This document shows positions 54,322-63,941 of a DNA stretch of 64,000 nt, piece by piece. The notes under the pieces were generated by a model. The model was not told the origin of the DNA. It saw nothing but the letters and a program-made list of their open reading frames with translations, and ran no database searches. How positions within the stretch are numbered: the stretch's first letter is position 1; each line of letters starts with the position of its first letter. The stretch is from Microbacterium sp. MYb45 (lineage in GTDB: Bacteria > Actinomycetota > Actinomycetes > Actinomycetales > Microbacteriaceae). The translations under genes and the position numbers were made by a program. Location: positions 56,409 to 120,408 of the forward strand of contig NZ_PCPG01000009.1 in NCBI RefSeq assembly GCF_002979655.1, in the 5' to 3' direction.

Positions 54322-56592
54322 TCAGGCGCGGGAGGCCGTCGCGAGGGCTCGGCCGGTGAGCGAAGCGGAGTCGCGCACGATCTCCGTCGGAGTGCCGGCG
54401 AAGACCAGCCGGCCGCCGTCCGATCCGGCGCCGGGGCCGATGTCGACGACATGATCGGCGCGTGCGACCACGCGCAGGTTGTGTTCGACGACGACCAGGG
54501 TCGCACCCTCGTCGAGCAGGTCGTCGAAGAGGGTGTTGATGGTGTCGACGTCGGTGGGGTGCAGGCCCGAGGTGGGCTCGTCGAGGATGATCCGGTCGGC
54601 AGGGTCGCGCCGCGGATCGCTGAGATGCCGGGCGAGGAGCAGCCGCTGCTTCTCACCTCCGGAGAGGGTGTCGAGCGAACGCCCGACCGGGATATAGCGC
54701 AGCCCGGTGCGCTGTACCCAGTCCAGGGCCGAGACCACATCGGGATGCGCGGAGAACAGCCTGCTGACCTCGGCGGGCGTGGATGCCAGCACATCGGCGA
54801 TCGAGGCGCCGTCGACCTGCACCCCGAGAGCGGTCGGGTTGAAACGCAGGCCGCCGCACGCGTCGCAGGGCAGCGAGACGTCGTCGAGGAACGCGAGCTC
54901 GGTCGTGATGTGTCCGCGCCCACGGCAGGTGGGGCAGGCTCCGCGCGAGTTGAAGCTGAACCACGACGGGTCGAGCCCCGACGCGGCGGCGAACACCTCG
55001 CGCACCGTGTCGGCGATGCGCAGGATGCTCAGCGTCGTCGACCGCGCTCCGCCACGCAGCGCGTCTTGCCCGACGACCGTGAACTCCGGATGCTGGCGCG
55101 GCAGCTCCACGGTGGCGAAGGAGCTCTTGCCCGAACCCGCGACGCCCGTGATCGCGGTGAGCACGCCGAGCGGGACGTCGACGTCGAACCCGCGCAGGTT
55201 GTGCGATCGCGCATCTTTCACGGTGAGGCGACCCGTGGGTCGCCGGGTCTTTTCGCGGATCGCCAACGGCTCGGCGAGCACCCGTCCGGTGAGGGTGTCG
55301 CTGCCGCGCAGCGCTGCGGGCGTGCCCTCGAACTGCACGCTGCCGCCGGCGGAGCCCGCGCCCGGCCCGAGGTCGACCACATGGTCGGCGACCGCGATCA
55401 CCTGCGGGTGGTGCTCGACGACGAGGATCGTGTTGCCCGCATCGCGCAGCCGCTGCAGCAGGGCGACGAGGCGTTGGATGTCGGCGGGGTGCAGCCCGGT
55501 GCTCGGCTCGTCGAACACGTAGGTCACGTCGGTCAGGGCGCTGCCGAGGTGCCGCACGATCTTGACGCGCTGCGCCTCGCCGCCGGACAGGGTCGAGGAT
55601 TCGCGGTCGAGCGTGAGATAGCCCAGCCCGACGGAGAGCAGGGCATCGAGCACGTGACGGACGCCCTCGACCGCCGGCGCCACCCGAGGGTCGTCGAAGG
55701 CGTCGAGTAGCGCATGCAGTTCGGCCACCGGCATCCGCATCCAGTCCACGATCGATCGCCCGCCGATGAGGCTCGCCCGCGCCGCTTCGTTCACCCGCGC
55801 ACCGTGGCAGTCCGGGCAGGTGTGGTGGGTCACGAGCCGGTCGAGCTCTTCACGCACCGGCGCCGACATCTTCACCGGGCGCTGCTTCAGGAACACGTCG
55901 CGCATGCGGGTGATCACCCCGTCGAACCGGGCGCTCTGCGGGAAACGCGGATCCGGGTCGTCGAGCTTGAGCTTGTCGGCGTAGAGGAACTGATCCATCT
56001 CCTCGGCCGTGTAGTCCTTCAGCGGCTTCTGGCGGTCGAACAGCCCACAGTAGGCGAACCGCTTCCACCGATACACACCCGGACGGAACAGGCTGAACCG
56101 CACCGGCCCTTCATCGATGTTCTTCTCGGGATCGATCAGGGCGTCGATGTCGATGTCGTACACCGTGCCGAGCCCCTCGCAGGTCGGGCACATGCCGGAC
56201 GGATCGTTGAACGAATAGGCGGGGGAGTACCCGGCCGACGGCTCGGCGACGCGGGAGAACACCAGGCGCACGAGCGAGGCCAGGTCGGTCGCGGTCGCCA
56301 CGGTCGAGCGCGCATTGCCCGTGAACCGGCGCTGGTCGATCAGCACCGTGAAGGTCAGACCGTCCATGGACTGCACGTCTGGCGCCGGCATCTGCGGCAG
56401 CCGCGAACGGATGAAGGTCGAGTACGAGTCGTTGACGAGCCGCTGCGCCTCGGCGGCGATCGTGTCGAGCACCAGCGACGACTTGCCCGATCCGGAGACG
56501 CCGGTGAAGACGGTCAGCAGTTTCTTGGGGACGTCGAGCGAGACGTCGCGGAGGTTGTTCGTCCGCGCCCCGGTGATGCGGAGGGAGTCCAT
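54322..56592 (-). CDS. UvrA-like ABC ATPase (drug-resistance type)
   Basis: A 756-residue UvrA paralogue. Two ABC modules are present: Walker A GVSGSGKSSL (about 31) with signature STLSGGEAQRVKIVRHL, and GVAGSGKSSF (about 485) with LSGGEKQRLLLARHL. Each module has cysteine pairs for zinc (CPTCEGLG, HTCPDCHG; CPTCRGRGH, CDACGG). Repair UvrA is about 950 residues; this shorter form lacks part of the UvrB-binding and insertion domains and matches DrrC/UvrA-II proteins tied to resistance against DNA-binding drugs (family knowledge). Confidence 0.9.
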   Translation of the reverse strand: MDSLRITGARTNNLRDVSLDVPKKLLTVFTGVSGSGKSSLVLDTIAAEAQRLVNDSYSTFIRSRLPQMPAPDVQSMDGLTFTVLIDQRRFTGNARSTVATATDLASLVRLVFSRVAEPSAGYSPAYSFNDPSGMCPTCEGLGTVYDIDIDALIDPEKNIDEGPVRFSLFRPGVYRWKRFAYCGLFDRQKPLKDYTAEEMDQFLYADKLKLDDPDPRFPQSARFDGVITRMRDVFLKQRPVKMSAPVREELDRLVTHHTCPDCHGARVNEAARASLIGGRSIVDWMRMPVAELHALLDAFDDPRVAPAVEGVRHVLDALLSVGLGYLTLDRESSTLSGGEAQRVKIVRHLGSALTDVTYVFDEPSTGLHPADIQRLVALLQRLRDAGNTILVVEHHPQVIAVADHVVDLGPGAGSAGGSVQFEGTPAALRGSDTLTGRVLAEPLAIREKTRRPTGRLTVKDARSHNLRGFDVDVPLGVLTAITGVAGSGKSSFATVELPRQHPEFTVVGQDALRGGARSTTLSILRIADTVREVFAAASGLDPSWFSFNSRGACPTCRGRGHITTELAFLDDVSLPCDACGGLRFNPTALGVQVDGASIADVLASTPAEVSRLFSAHPDVVSALDWVQRTGLRYIPVGRSLDTLSGGEKQRLLLARHLSDPRRDPADRIILDEPTSGLHPTDVDTINTLFDDLLDEGATLVVVEHNLRVVARADHVVDIGPGAGSDGGRLVFAGTPTEIVRDSASLTGRALATASRA

Positions 56593-56604
56593 CCCGAAAC
56601 GCTA

Positions 56605-56635
56605 ACGGGGCCCCCGGACAATCCGGAGGCCCCGT
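56605..56635 (-). terminator. hairpin terminator after the nitroreductase gene
   Basis: ACGGGGCC (56605-56612) pairs with GGCCCCGT (56628-56635), extended by CCGG/CCGG inside past one mismatch. It lies 24 bases beyond the nitroreductase stop and just before the UvrA-like start, so it separates the two minus-strand units. Confidence 0.7.
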
Positions 56636-56658
56636 CGACAGAAGTCGGGTCGTGCAGG

Positions 56659-57246
56659 TCAGGCGCTGAGGACGACCGTCTCGTTGATCGGGCGACGCAC
56701 GCGCGGAGCGACCTCGCGCTCCTGCAGCACCTCGGGCAGGGTCTCGATGTCACCGAACTCGCCGACGGCGAAGACCGTGGTGGGGACGAAGCGGGCCTCG
56801 AGGTCGGCGAACTCGCGGACGACCTCGGGGTCGAAGCCGCTCATCTGGTGCACGACGAGTCCATCGTGGTGGGCCTGCACCGAGAAGTGCGCGACGGCCT
56901 GACCGAGGTCGTAGAGGGCGTGGGTGATGGGGGTGCCGTCGGCGGTGGCCGTCTCGGCGATCGCGACCACGAGCACGGCGGCGTTGCCCGCCCATGCCTG
57001 GTTGAAGCCCATCAGTGCGCCGGTGACCTGGGCGTGCAGGGCGGTGCCGCGGCGGGCGACGATGAAGCGCCACGGCTGCGTGTTGTTGGCGGACGGGCTC
57101 CAGCGAGCGGCCTCGAGGGCGGTGGCGAGCTTGGCCTCGTCGATCGAGTTCTGCGCGTCGAAGGCGCGGGGGCTCCAGCGGCCGGCGAGGACGTCGAGGA
57201 CGGGGTGCTCGGTCGGGGCGGTGCGGTCGATCACGGGAGTGCTCAC
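56659..57246 (-). CDS. nitroreductase-family FMN protein (RutE/HadB-like)
   Basis: A 195-residue oxidoreductase. RWSPRAFDAQ and SPSANNTQPWRFIVARRG carry the FMN phosphate-binding arginines and the NTQPW flavin loop, and MGFNQAWAGNAAVLVVA fits the flavin-reductase core. It reduces nitro, enone or semialdehyde substrates with NAD(P)H. It is next to a LysR gene on the same strand. A short run, ATGCATGTGCATGCAT, lies at 57309-57324 and could be part of its promoter region. Confidence 0.85.
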   Translation of the reverse strand: MSTPVIDRTAPTEHPVLDVLAGRWSPRAFDAQNSIDEAKLATALEAARWSPSANNTQPWRFIVARRGTALHAQVTGALMGFNQAWAGNAAVLVVAIAETATADGTPITHALYDLGQAVAHFSVQAHHDGLVVHQMSGFDPEVVREFADLEARFVPTTVFAVGEFGDIETLPEVLQEREVAPRVRRPINETVVLSA

Positions 57247-57354
57247 GGAAGTGCCTTTCAGAAGGAGTGGATCGGACTCCTTCGTCCGGGTACACGGGAC
57301 AGAACAGATGCATGTGCATGCATATTCCCGATTGTTGCGGTGTTCTGCGTCGCG

Positions 57355-58263
57355 CTAGACGGGCAGGTTGTGCGACGCGGCGTCCGCGAGCGCGCTGCGC
57401 ACCGCCCGGATGGACGGGGCGGCGGCGGAGACCTTCCGTGCCGAGGAGAAGATCTCGCGGCGCGGCTCGTGGGGAAGCGGCGCCAGATCCACGGTCGGGG
57501 TGTCGCCGGCCCACACGAGCTCGGGCAGCAGCCCGACCGCGAGCCCGGCGTGGATCAGGCGCACGTGCGCCGTGAGGTCGGCGATCTCGAAGCGCACGTC
57601 GGGCTCGAACCCCGCTGTGCGGCAGAGCTCCTCGGCCCAGGCGCGGGATGCCGTGCCGGCGGGTTCCAGCACCCAGGGCTCTTCGCGGGTCGACCAGAGC
57701 TCCGCGAGGGCATCCGCGTGCCGAGGTGCTCCGGGTCGACGGGCGAGGGCGATCGCGTCGTGGGCGAGCACCACCCGGTCGAGGTCGGCGTGGATCGGGC
57801 GCGTGCGCCCCGGATACTGCTCGGCGAGGATCAGGTCGAAGTCGCGGCTGGACACCCCGACCAGCCCGGTCTCCGGGTCGCACTCGGTGACCTCGACGCG
57901 CAGCGCCGGATGCCTCTCCTTGAGGGCTTCGAGGGCGCGCGGCAGCAGGGAGTGCGCGGTCGACTGGAACACGGCGATGCGCGCGGTGCCCGTCACCTCG
58001 GTGAGCGACTCGGCGACCGCGACCTCGGCGTGCTCGAGCTGATCGAGGATGCCGATGGCCTGCGCGACCAGCACGTTTCCCTGCGGCGTGAACTGCACCC
58101 CGCGGCCGACTCGACGCAGCAGCGGCACGCCCACGTCGCGCTCCAGTGCGCTCAGCTGCTGCGACACCGAGGCCTTGCTGTACGAGAGCGCGTCGGCCAC
58201 GGCGGAGAGCGTGCCGCGGCGCGACAGCTCCACGAGCATCCGCAGTCGGTTCACGTCCAGCAT
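57355..58263 (-). CDS. LysR-family regulator, probable putA control
   Basis: A 302-residue regulator. LRMLVELSRRGTLSAVADAL with SKASVSQQLSALERDVGVPLLRR is the LysR helix-turn-helix, and ARIAVFQSTAHSLLPRALEAL opens the effector domain. It is divergent from putA with 133 bases between them, the usual setting for a proline-responsive activator. A GTTCA-N7-TGAAC box lies 14 bases before its start and would allow autoregulation. Confidence 0.9.
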   Translation of the reverse strand: MLDVNRLRMLVELSRRGTLSAVADALSYSKASVSQQLSALERDVGVPLLRRVGRGVQFTPQGNVLVAQAIGILDQLEHAEVAVAESLTEVTGTARIAVFQSTAHSLLPRALEALKERHPALRVEVTECDPETGLVGVSSRDFDLILAEQYPGRTRPIHADLDRVVLAHDAIALARRPGAPRHADALAELWSTREEPWVLEPAGTASRAWAEELCRTAGFEPDVRFEIADLTAHVRLIHAGLAVGLLPELVWAGDTPTVDLAPLPHEPRREIFSSARKVSAAAPSIRAVRSALADAASHNLPV

Positions 58264-58276
58264 GGCCGTTTCCTTC

Positions 58277-58293
58277 GTTCAGCTTGAGTGAAC
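58277..58293. promoter_or_regulatory. LysR-type box in the lysR/putA intergenic region
   Basis: GTTCA (58277-58281) and TGAAC (58289-58293) form a perfect inverted repeat with 7 bases between them, the general form of LysR sites. Confidence 0.5.
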
Positions 58294-58396
58294 AGAATCC
58301 ACGCAAATCGGTTGATAGACGGAGCCTACCGAGCGGCAGGACAATGATCCAGCCGCACACGAAACCCCGGTGTGCGCTCTCTTGGAAGGTCCACCG

Positions 58397-61300
58397 ATGC
58401 CTGTCGCCGCCGACACCACCATTCCCCGTACCGAAGACGTCGCCGCCCTCGTGCAGCGCTGGCTCGTCGAGAGCGAGACCCACCCCGTCGAGCCGGCCGC
58501 GCAGCGCCTGTCCGAGGTGCTCAAGGACCCGAACGGGCTCGCGTTCACGGTCGGCTTCGTCGACGGCGTGATGCGTCCGGAAGACCTGCGCGTGGCGGGT
58601 CGCAAGCTCGCCGAGATCTCGGAGATCACCCCGACCCTCCTGCCCGGCTACCTGCGAGCCGCGATCAAGACCGGCGGCTTCTGGGCGCCGAAGCTCCCCG
58701 GTGTCGTCGTGCCGATCTCGCGCCGCGTGCTGCGGGCCATGGTCGGGCACCTCGTGCTCGATGCCACCCCGGCCAAGCTCGGGCCCGCGATCGCGAAGCT
58801 GCGCAAGAGCGGAAATCGCCTGAACCTCAACCTGCTCGGGGAGGCCGTGCTCGGCGAGCGCGAAGCCGGGCACCGCCTGCAGGGCACGCGCGACTTCCTC
58901 GCCCGCGACGACGTCGACTACGTGTCGATCAAGGTCTCCAGCGTCGTGAGCCAGCTGTCGATGTGGTCGTTCGACGAGGCCGTGGCGGATGTCGTCGAGA
59001 AGCTGACCCCGCTCTACGAACTCGCCGCGAAGGCCGAAGCCAAAGGCAAGGCCAAGTTCATCAACCTCGACATGGAGGAGTACCGCGACCTCGACCTCAC
59101 GATCGCGGCCTTCACGAGCATCCTCGACCAGCCGGGGCTGGCGAACCTCGAGGCCGGCATCGTGCTGCAGGCCTACCTGCCCGACGCCCTCGGCGCCATG
59201 CAGCACCTGCAGGAGTGGGCCACGGCGCGCCGCGCGAAGGGCGGGGCGCCCATCAAGGTGCGCGTCGTCAAGGGCGCGAACCTCGCGATGGAAGAAGTGG
59301 ATGCGGCGATCCACGGCTGGCCGCTCGCGACCTACGGCACCAAGCAGGACTCCGACACCAACTACAAGCGGGTGCTCGACTGGGCGATGACCCCCGAGCG
59401 ACTGGATGCCGTGCGCATCGGCGTCGCGGGCCACAACCTGTTCGACATCGCCTACACCTGGCTGCTCGCGCAGACTCGCGGGGTCGCTGACCCTGACAGC
59501 GCCGACCCGCTCGTCGAATACGAGATGCTGCTGGGCATGGCGACCGGCCAGGCCGAGGCCGTCCGCAAGGACGTCGGCCGCCTGCTGCTCTACACACCGG
59601 TCGTCAACCCGGCCGAGTTCGACGTGGCGATCGCGTACCTGGTGCGCCGTCTCGAGGAGAACGCCAGCCCCGAGAACTTCATGTCGGCGGTGTTCGAGCT
59701 GGCCTCGAACCCGACGCTCCTCACCCGGGAGCGGGAGCGCTTCGAGCGCTCGCTGGCCGCGCTCGCGACCGACGAGCCGGCGTTCGTCCCGGCACCCCAC
59801 CGCGTGCAGGACCGTACCGCGGAAGCTCCCGCCGGCACGACCGTGGGCTTCGAGAACCAGGCCGACACCGACCCGGCCATCGCCGCGAATCGTGCGTGGG
59901 GCCGCGAGATCCTCGGCCGTTCGGTCGGGTCGAGGCTGGGCCTCGACACCATCGCGATCGCCAAGGTCGAGACGGATGCCGAGCTCGACGGCATCTTCGA
60001 CGCCGCGACCGCGGCCGCTGAGAAGTGGGCCGCCCTGCCCGCCGCCGACCGCGCCGCCGTGCTGCACCGTGCCGGAGACGAGCTCGCCGCGCGCCGTGGA
60101 CAGCTCATCGAGATCATGGCCCATGAGGCGGGCAAGACCATCGCCGAGTCCGACCCCGAGATCAGCGAGGCCATCGACTTCGCGCACTACTACGCCGAGC
60201 GCGCCAAGGATCTCGAGACGATCTCGGGTGCCGAGTTCGTGCCCTCGAAAGTCACCGTGGTCACGCCGCCGTGGAACTTCCCGGTCGCGATCCCCGCCGG
60301 TGGTGTGCTCGCCGGCCTGGCCTCGGGATCTGCCGTGATCATCAAGCCGGCCAAGCTCACGCAGCGCTGCGGTGCCGTGATGGTCGAGGCACTGTGGGCC
60401 GCCGGCGTGCCGCGCGACCTGCTCGCGCTCGTCGACCTCGCCTCCCGCGACCTGGGCACGCGCCTGGTCGCCGGTCCCGCGGTGGACCGTGTGATCCTCA
60501 CGGGTGCGTACGAGACGGCTCAGCTGTTCCGCTCGTTCCGCTCCGACCTGCCGCTGCTCGCCGAGACCAGTGGCAAGAACGCGATCATCGTCACCCCCTC
60601 CGCCGACCTCGACCTCGCGGCCGCCGATGTGGCCCGCAGCGCGTTCGGTCACGCCGGGCAGAAGTGCTCCGCCGCATCGCTGGCGATCCTCGTGGGATCG
60701 GTCGCCGACTCCAAGCGGTTCGAGCGTCAGCTGGTGGATGCCGTGACCTCGATGCGCGTCGGACTGCCCGACGACCCGGCTACGCAGATGGGCCCGATCA
60801 TCGAGCCCGCGAACGGCAAGCTCCTCACCGCGCTCACGAAGCTGGAGAAGGGCGAGCGCTGGCTCGTGAAGCCGCGCAAGCTCGACGACGAGGGGAAGCA
60901 GTGGACTCCTGGCGTCAAGACCGGCGTGCGGGAGGGCTCCTACTTCCACCTGACCGAGTTCTTCGGCCCGGTGCTCGGCATCATGCACGCCAAGGACCTG
61001 GACGAGGCCCTGCGCCTGCAGAACGCGGTCGACTACGGCCTGACCGCCGGCATCCACTCGCTCGATTCCGATGAGGTCGCCACCTGGCTCGACAGCGTCG
61101 AGGCAGGCAACCTGTACGTGAACCGCGGCATCACCGGGGCGATCGTGCAGCGTCAGCCGTTCGGCGGCTGGAAGCGCTCGGCCGTCGGCGCCGGAGCGAA
61201 GGCCGGCGGGCCGAACTACCTCTTCGGCCTCGGCGAGTGGACCCCGGCGGAGCTTCCGGCGGTCGCGCCCGGCGCTGCCGTCGTCCCCGCGGTCGGCGCG

Positions 61301-61867
61301 CTGCTCGACGCGGCGGGTGCCGAGCTCGACGCCGTCGAGGCGGACTGGTTGCAGCGGGCCGCGGCATCCGACGAGCGCGCCTGGGTCGACGAGTTCGGAG
61401 CCGTGAGCGACAAGTCCGGCCTCGGGGTCGAGCGCAACCTGTTCCGCTACCGTCCGGTCGCGATCGACGTGCGCATCGCCGAGAACTCCCCGCTCGTCGA
61501 CGGCATCCGTGTGCTCGCCGCCGCCCTGCGCAGCGGCAGCCCGTTCACGGTGTCGGCTCCGGCCCTGCCCTCGCGCGTCGAGAAGGCGCTTCGCGCGCAC
61601 GGCGTCACGGTGAAGCACGAATCGGATGCGGCCTGGACCAAGCGCTACGCCAAGGCCGCGAACTCGTGGCACCGCGTGCGTCTGGTCGGCGGCGACGCCG
61701 CAGCGCTGCATCAGGCACTCGACGGCAGCCCCGATGTGGCGGTCTGGTCGCACGCCGTGACCGGTGCCGGCCGCGTCGAGATGCTGCCGTTCCTGCACGA
61801 GCAGGCCGTGTCGATCACGAACCACCGCTTCGGCAACCCGACCACCCTCGCCGACGGCGTGATCTGA
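58397..61867 (+). CDS. putA: bifunctional proline dehydrogenase/delta-1-pyrroline-5-carboxylate dehydrogenase
   Basis: A 1156-residue PutA that oxidises proline to glutamate in two steps. The FAD proline dehydrogenase domain spans about residues 60-430, with FINLDMEEYRDLDLTIAAF and RVVKGANLAMEE. The aldehyde dehydrogenase domain begins at about 480; VVTPPWNFPVAIPAGG binds NAD, the ETSGKN glutamate is at about 725 and the catalytic cysteine lies in GQKCSAASL (about 756). A C-terminal domain of about 190 residues of the usual actinobacterial type ends the protein. No DNA-binding ribbon-helix-helix is present, so it is not autoregulatory like the E. coli form. GGAAGG precedes the ATG. Confidence 0.96.
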   Translation: MPVAADTTIPRTEDVAALVQRWLVESETHPVEPAAQRLSEVLKDPNGLAFTVGFVDGVMRPEDLRVAGRKLAEISEITPTLLPGYLRAAIKTGGFWAPKLPGVVVPISRRVLRAMVGHLVLDATPAKLGPAIAKLRKSGNRLNLNLLGEAVLGEREAGHRLQGTRDFLARDDVDYVSIKVSSVVSQLSMWSFDEAVADVVEKLTPLYELAAKAEAKGKAKFINLDMEEYRDLDLTIAAFTSILDQPGLANLEAGIVLQAYLPDALGAMQHLQEWATARRAKGGAPIKVRVVKGANLAMEEVDAAIHGWPLATYGTKQDSDTNYKRVLDWAMTPERLDAVRIGVAGHNLFDIAYTWLLAQTRGVADPDSADPLVEYEMLLGMATGQAEAVRKDVGRLLLYTPVVNPAEFDVAIAYLVRRLEENASPENFMSAVFELASNPTLLTRERERFERSLAALATDEPAFVPAPHRVQDRTAEAPAGTTVGFENQADTDPAIAANRAWGREILGRSVGSRLGLDTIAIAKVETDAELDGIFDAATAAAEKWAALPAADRAAVLHRAGDELAARRGQLIEIMAHEAGKTIAESDPEISEAIDFAHYYAERAKDLETISGAEFVPSKVTVVTPPWNFPVAIPAGGVLAGLASGSAVIIKPAKLTQRCGAVMVEALWAAGVPRDLLALVDLASRDLGTRLVAGPAVDRVILTGAYETAQLFRSFRSDLPLLAETSGKNAIIVTPSADLDLAAADVARSAFGHAGQKCSAASLAILVGSVADSKRFERQLVDAVTSMRVGLPDDPATQMGPIIEPANGKLLTALTKLEKGERWLVKPRKLDDEGKQWTPGVKTGVREGSYFHLTEFFGPVLGIMHAKDLDEALRLQNAVDYGLTAGIHSLDSDEVATWLDSVEAGNLYVNRGITGAIVQRQPFGGWKRSAVGAGAKAGGPNYLFGLGEWTPAELPAVAPGAAVVPAVGALLDAAGAELDAVEADWLQRAAASDERAWVDEFGAVSDKSGLGVERNLFRYRPVAIDVRIAENSPLVDGIRVLAAALRSGSPFTVSAPALPSRVEKALRAHGVTVKHESDAAWTKRYAKAANSWHRVRLVGGDAAALHQALDGSPDVAVWSHAVTGAGRVEMLPFLHEQAVSITNHRFGNPTTLADGVI

Positions 61868-61899
61868 CCCGGGGCTGACCCGCAGCACAACAGAGACCA

Positions 61900-61952
61900 C
61901 AACAGAGAAGCCCCCTGCCCCGCGCGTTGCGGAGCAGGGGGCTTCTCTGTTG
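61900..61952. terminator. strong bidirectional terminator
   Basis: CAACAGAGAAGCCCCCTGC (61900-61918) and its exact complement (61934-61952) form a 19-bp perfect stem with a 15-base loop. It lies between the convergent ends of putA (61867) and the ABC permease (61960) and probably ends both transcripts. Confidence 0.85.
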
Positions 61953-61959
61953 CGCAGTC

Positions 61960-63048
61960 TCAGGCGCGCAGTGCGTCCCTGAGCTTGACCCGCGAACCCA
62001 TGCGCAGCAGCGAGTTCTCGTAGATCTTCGCGCCGATGGCGATCGCGGCCACGCAGCTCGCGAGCAGGATCGCCAGGCTCAGCAGCGGCTCCCACCACTG
62101 CGCTTCGCCGACGAACAGGCGCATCGGCATTCCGACCGGGGCCGAGAACGGCACGTACGACATGATCGTCAGCACCAGCGGGTTGTCGTTGAACACGATG
62201 ACCAGGATGTACGGCGCCATGATCAGCATCGTGATCGGCGTGGTCGTCGACCCGATGTCTTCCTGGCGGGAGACCATCGACGCGGCGGCCGCGAACATCG
62301 CCGCCAGCAGGATGAAGCCGAACAGGAAGAACACGGCGAACCAGATGATCGGCGCTCCGAGAGTCGTGAGCACCTCGCGTTGACCGGTGACGATCAGCCC
62401 GATCGTGGCGACGGCCGCGAGGGCGAGGATCTGCCCCATCGCGAGCACCGTGTTGCCGATGACCTTGCCGGCCAGCAGTGTGCGCGCCGGGATCGCCGAC
62501 AGCAGCACCTCGACCACGCGGGTCTGCTTCTCTTCCACGACGCTCTGCGCGATCGTCCCGCCGAAAGTCGCGGCGGCCATCATGAACACGAGACCGAACG
62601 CGATCGCGATGAAGTACCGCAGCAGCGGGTTCGTCGTGACCGGCTCGAGGATCACGACGTCGGGCGACTGGGACAGCGCCGAGACGAGCGAGCTCGGCGC
62701 ATCCTGCAGCGCGATGATCGTGTACCCCGAGGGCCCGTCGCCGGGCAGCACCGCGGCGTCGACCTTGTCGTCGCGCACGAGTTCTTCGGCGGCGGCCTGG
62801 TCGGCCACCTCGGTGACTTCGAAGCCCGGGATGGCGGAGACGGCGGCGGCGGTCTCCGAGGTCGCGGCGATCGGCGTCGTCTCGGTGTTCTTGCTCGCGA
62901 AGCCGCCGAGGATGATGCCGGCGAGGGCGAGCACCAGCAGGATGCCGGTCGAGATCAGGAAGGCCTTGCTGCGCAGCTTCGATCCGATCTCGCGCTCGGC
63001 GACGAGCCAGATGCCGTTGGTGCTGCGGACGGGGGCAGGGGTACTCAC
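61960..63048 (-). CDS. ABC-2 type exporter permease (NatB-like)
   Basis: A 362-residue membrane protein. One helix at about 30-50 is followed by a large external loop (about 55-170), and then five helices. FGGTIAQSVVEEKQTRVVEVLLSAI is the NatB/ABC-2 core between helices 2 and 3. It partners the ATPase gene, whose stop overlaps its start (ATGA). Such systems export sodium, antibiotics or lipids; substrate unknown. Confidence 0.88.
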   Translation of the reverse strand: MSTPAPVRSTNGIWLVAEREIGSKLRSKAFLISTGILLVLALAGIILGGFASKNTETTPIAATSETAAAVSAIPGFEVTEVADQAAAEELVRDDKVDAAVLPGDGPSGYTIIALQDAPSSLVSALSQSPDVVILEPVTTNPLLRYFIAIAFGLVFMMAAATFGGTIAQSVVEEKQTRVVEVLLSAIPARTLLAGKVIGNTVLAMGQILALAAVATIGLIVTGQREVLTTLGAPIIWFAVFFLFGFILLAAMFAAAASMVSRQEDIGSTTTPITMLIMAPYILVIVFNDNPLVLTIMSYVPFSAPVGMPMRLFVGEAQWWEPLLSLAILLASCVAAIAIGAKIYENSLLRMGSRVKLRDALRA

Positions 63049-63941
63049 TGGATGACCTCCTTGAAGATCTGGGCGAGGGACGGATGCTTCGGCGCGAAGC
63101 TCGCGACGTCGCCGCGCTGCACGGCGGAGTGCAGCACCCGCTGCGCCGTCTCAGGGCCGTCGGCGTCGAACAGGGCATAGCCGCCCTCGAAGTCGACGAC
63201 CGTCACACCGGGCTCGGTGCGCAGCCATCCGGCGTCTCCGGCGGAGACGAGCTCGTAGCGGTCACGGGCATGCTCGGCGCGCAGCGCATCGCGCGAGCCG
63301 GAGGCGCGGATCGTGCCGCCGGCGAGGATGACGAGGTCGTCGCACAGGCGCTCGACCACGTCGAGCTGGTGGGAGGAGAACAGGATCGATGCGCCCTTCG
63401 CGGCGCTGGACTGCAGCACGCCGGCGACCACATCGACCGCGAGCGGGTCGAGGCCGGAGAACGGCTCGTCGAGGATCAGCACCTCGGGGTCGTGCACGAG
63501 CGAGGCAGCGATCTGCGCACGCTGCTGGTTACCGAGCGACAGCGACTCGATCGTGTCGTTCAGCCGTTCGCCGAGGCCGAGCTCGGTGAGGAGCTCCGTC
63601 GCCCGCTCGGTCGCATCCTGCTTGCCGAAGCCGTGCAGGCGAGCGAGGTAGACGATCTGCTCGAGCACCTTCATCTTCGGGTAGAGGCCACGCTCCTCGG
63701 GCATGTAGCCGAAGCGGCGACGGTCCTCTGCCGTGATCGGCGCGCCATCGAGGTCGACCCTGCCGCCGTCGGAGGACAGCAGCCCCAGGACGATGCGCAT
63801 GGTGGTGGTCTTGCCGGCGCCGTTGCCGCCGACGAAGCCCGTCAAGCGGCCCGGGGCCACCGTGAAGGACACGTCGTCGAGCACGCGCCGAGAGCCGTAG
63901 CTCTTGGTGATGCCGGAGAGTTCGAGCATTCCTGTCGTCAT
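63045..63941 (-). CDS. ABC transporter ATP-binding protein (NatA-like)
   Basis: A 298-residue ATPase. Walker A is GGNGAGKTTTMRI (about residue 38), the Q-loop region reads GYMPEERGLYPKM, the signature is SLSLGNQQRAQIAASL, and Walker B is VLILDEPFSGLDP with a switch histidine in LFSSHQLD. The glutamine-rich signature is usual in this subfamily. The C-terminal 80 residues are the NatA-type extension. The start at 63941 has a possible alternative at 63929. It is the first gene of a two-gene operon. Confidence 0.92.
   Translation of the reverse strand: MTTGMLELSGITKSYGSRRVLDDVSFTVAPGRLTGFVGGNGAGKTTTMRIVLGLLSSDGGRVDLDGAPITAEDRRRFGYMPEERGLYPKMKVLEQIVYLARLHGFGKQDATERATELLTELGLGERLNDTIESLSLGNQQRAQIAASLVHDPEVLILDEPFSGLDPLAVDVVAGVLQSSAAKGASILFSSHQLDVVERLCDDLVILAGGTIRASGSRDALRAEHARDRYELVSAGDAGWLRTEPGVTVVDFEGGYALFDADGPETAQRVLHSAVQRGDVASFAPKHPSLAQIFKEVIQ

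Noticed and set aside
56750..63178. 2142-codon open frame on the minus strand across putA and neighbours
   Set aside because: It is antisense to putA and to parts of other real genes, has biased composition typical of shadow frames in high-GC coding DNA and shows no domain. putA on the plus strand has full catalytic motifs.
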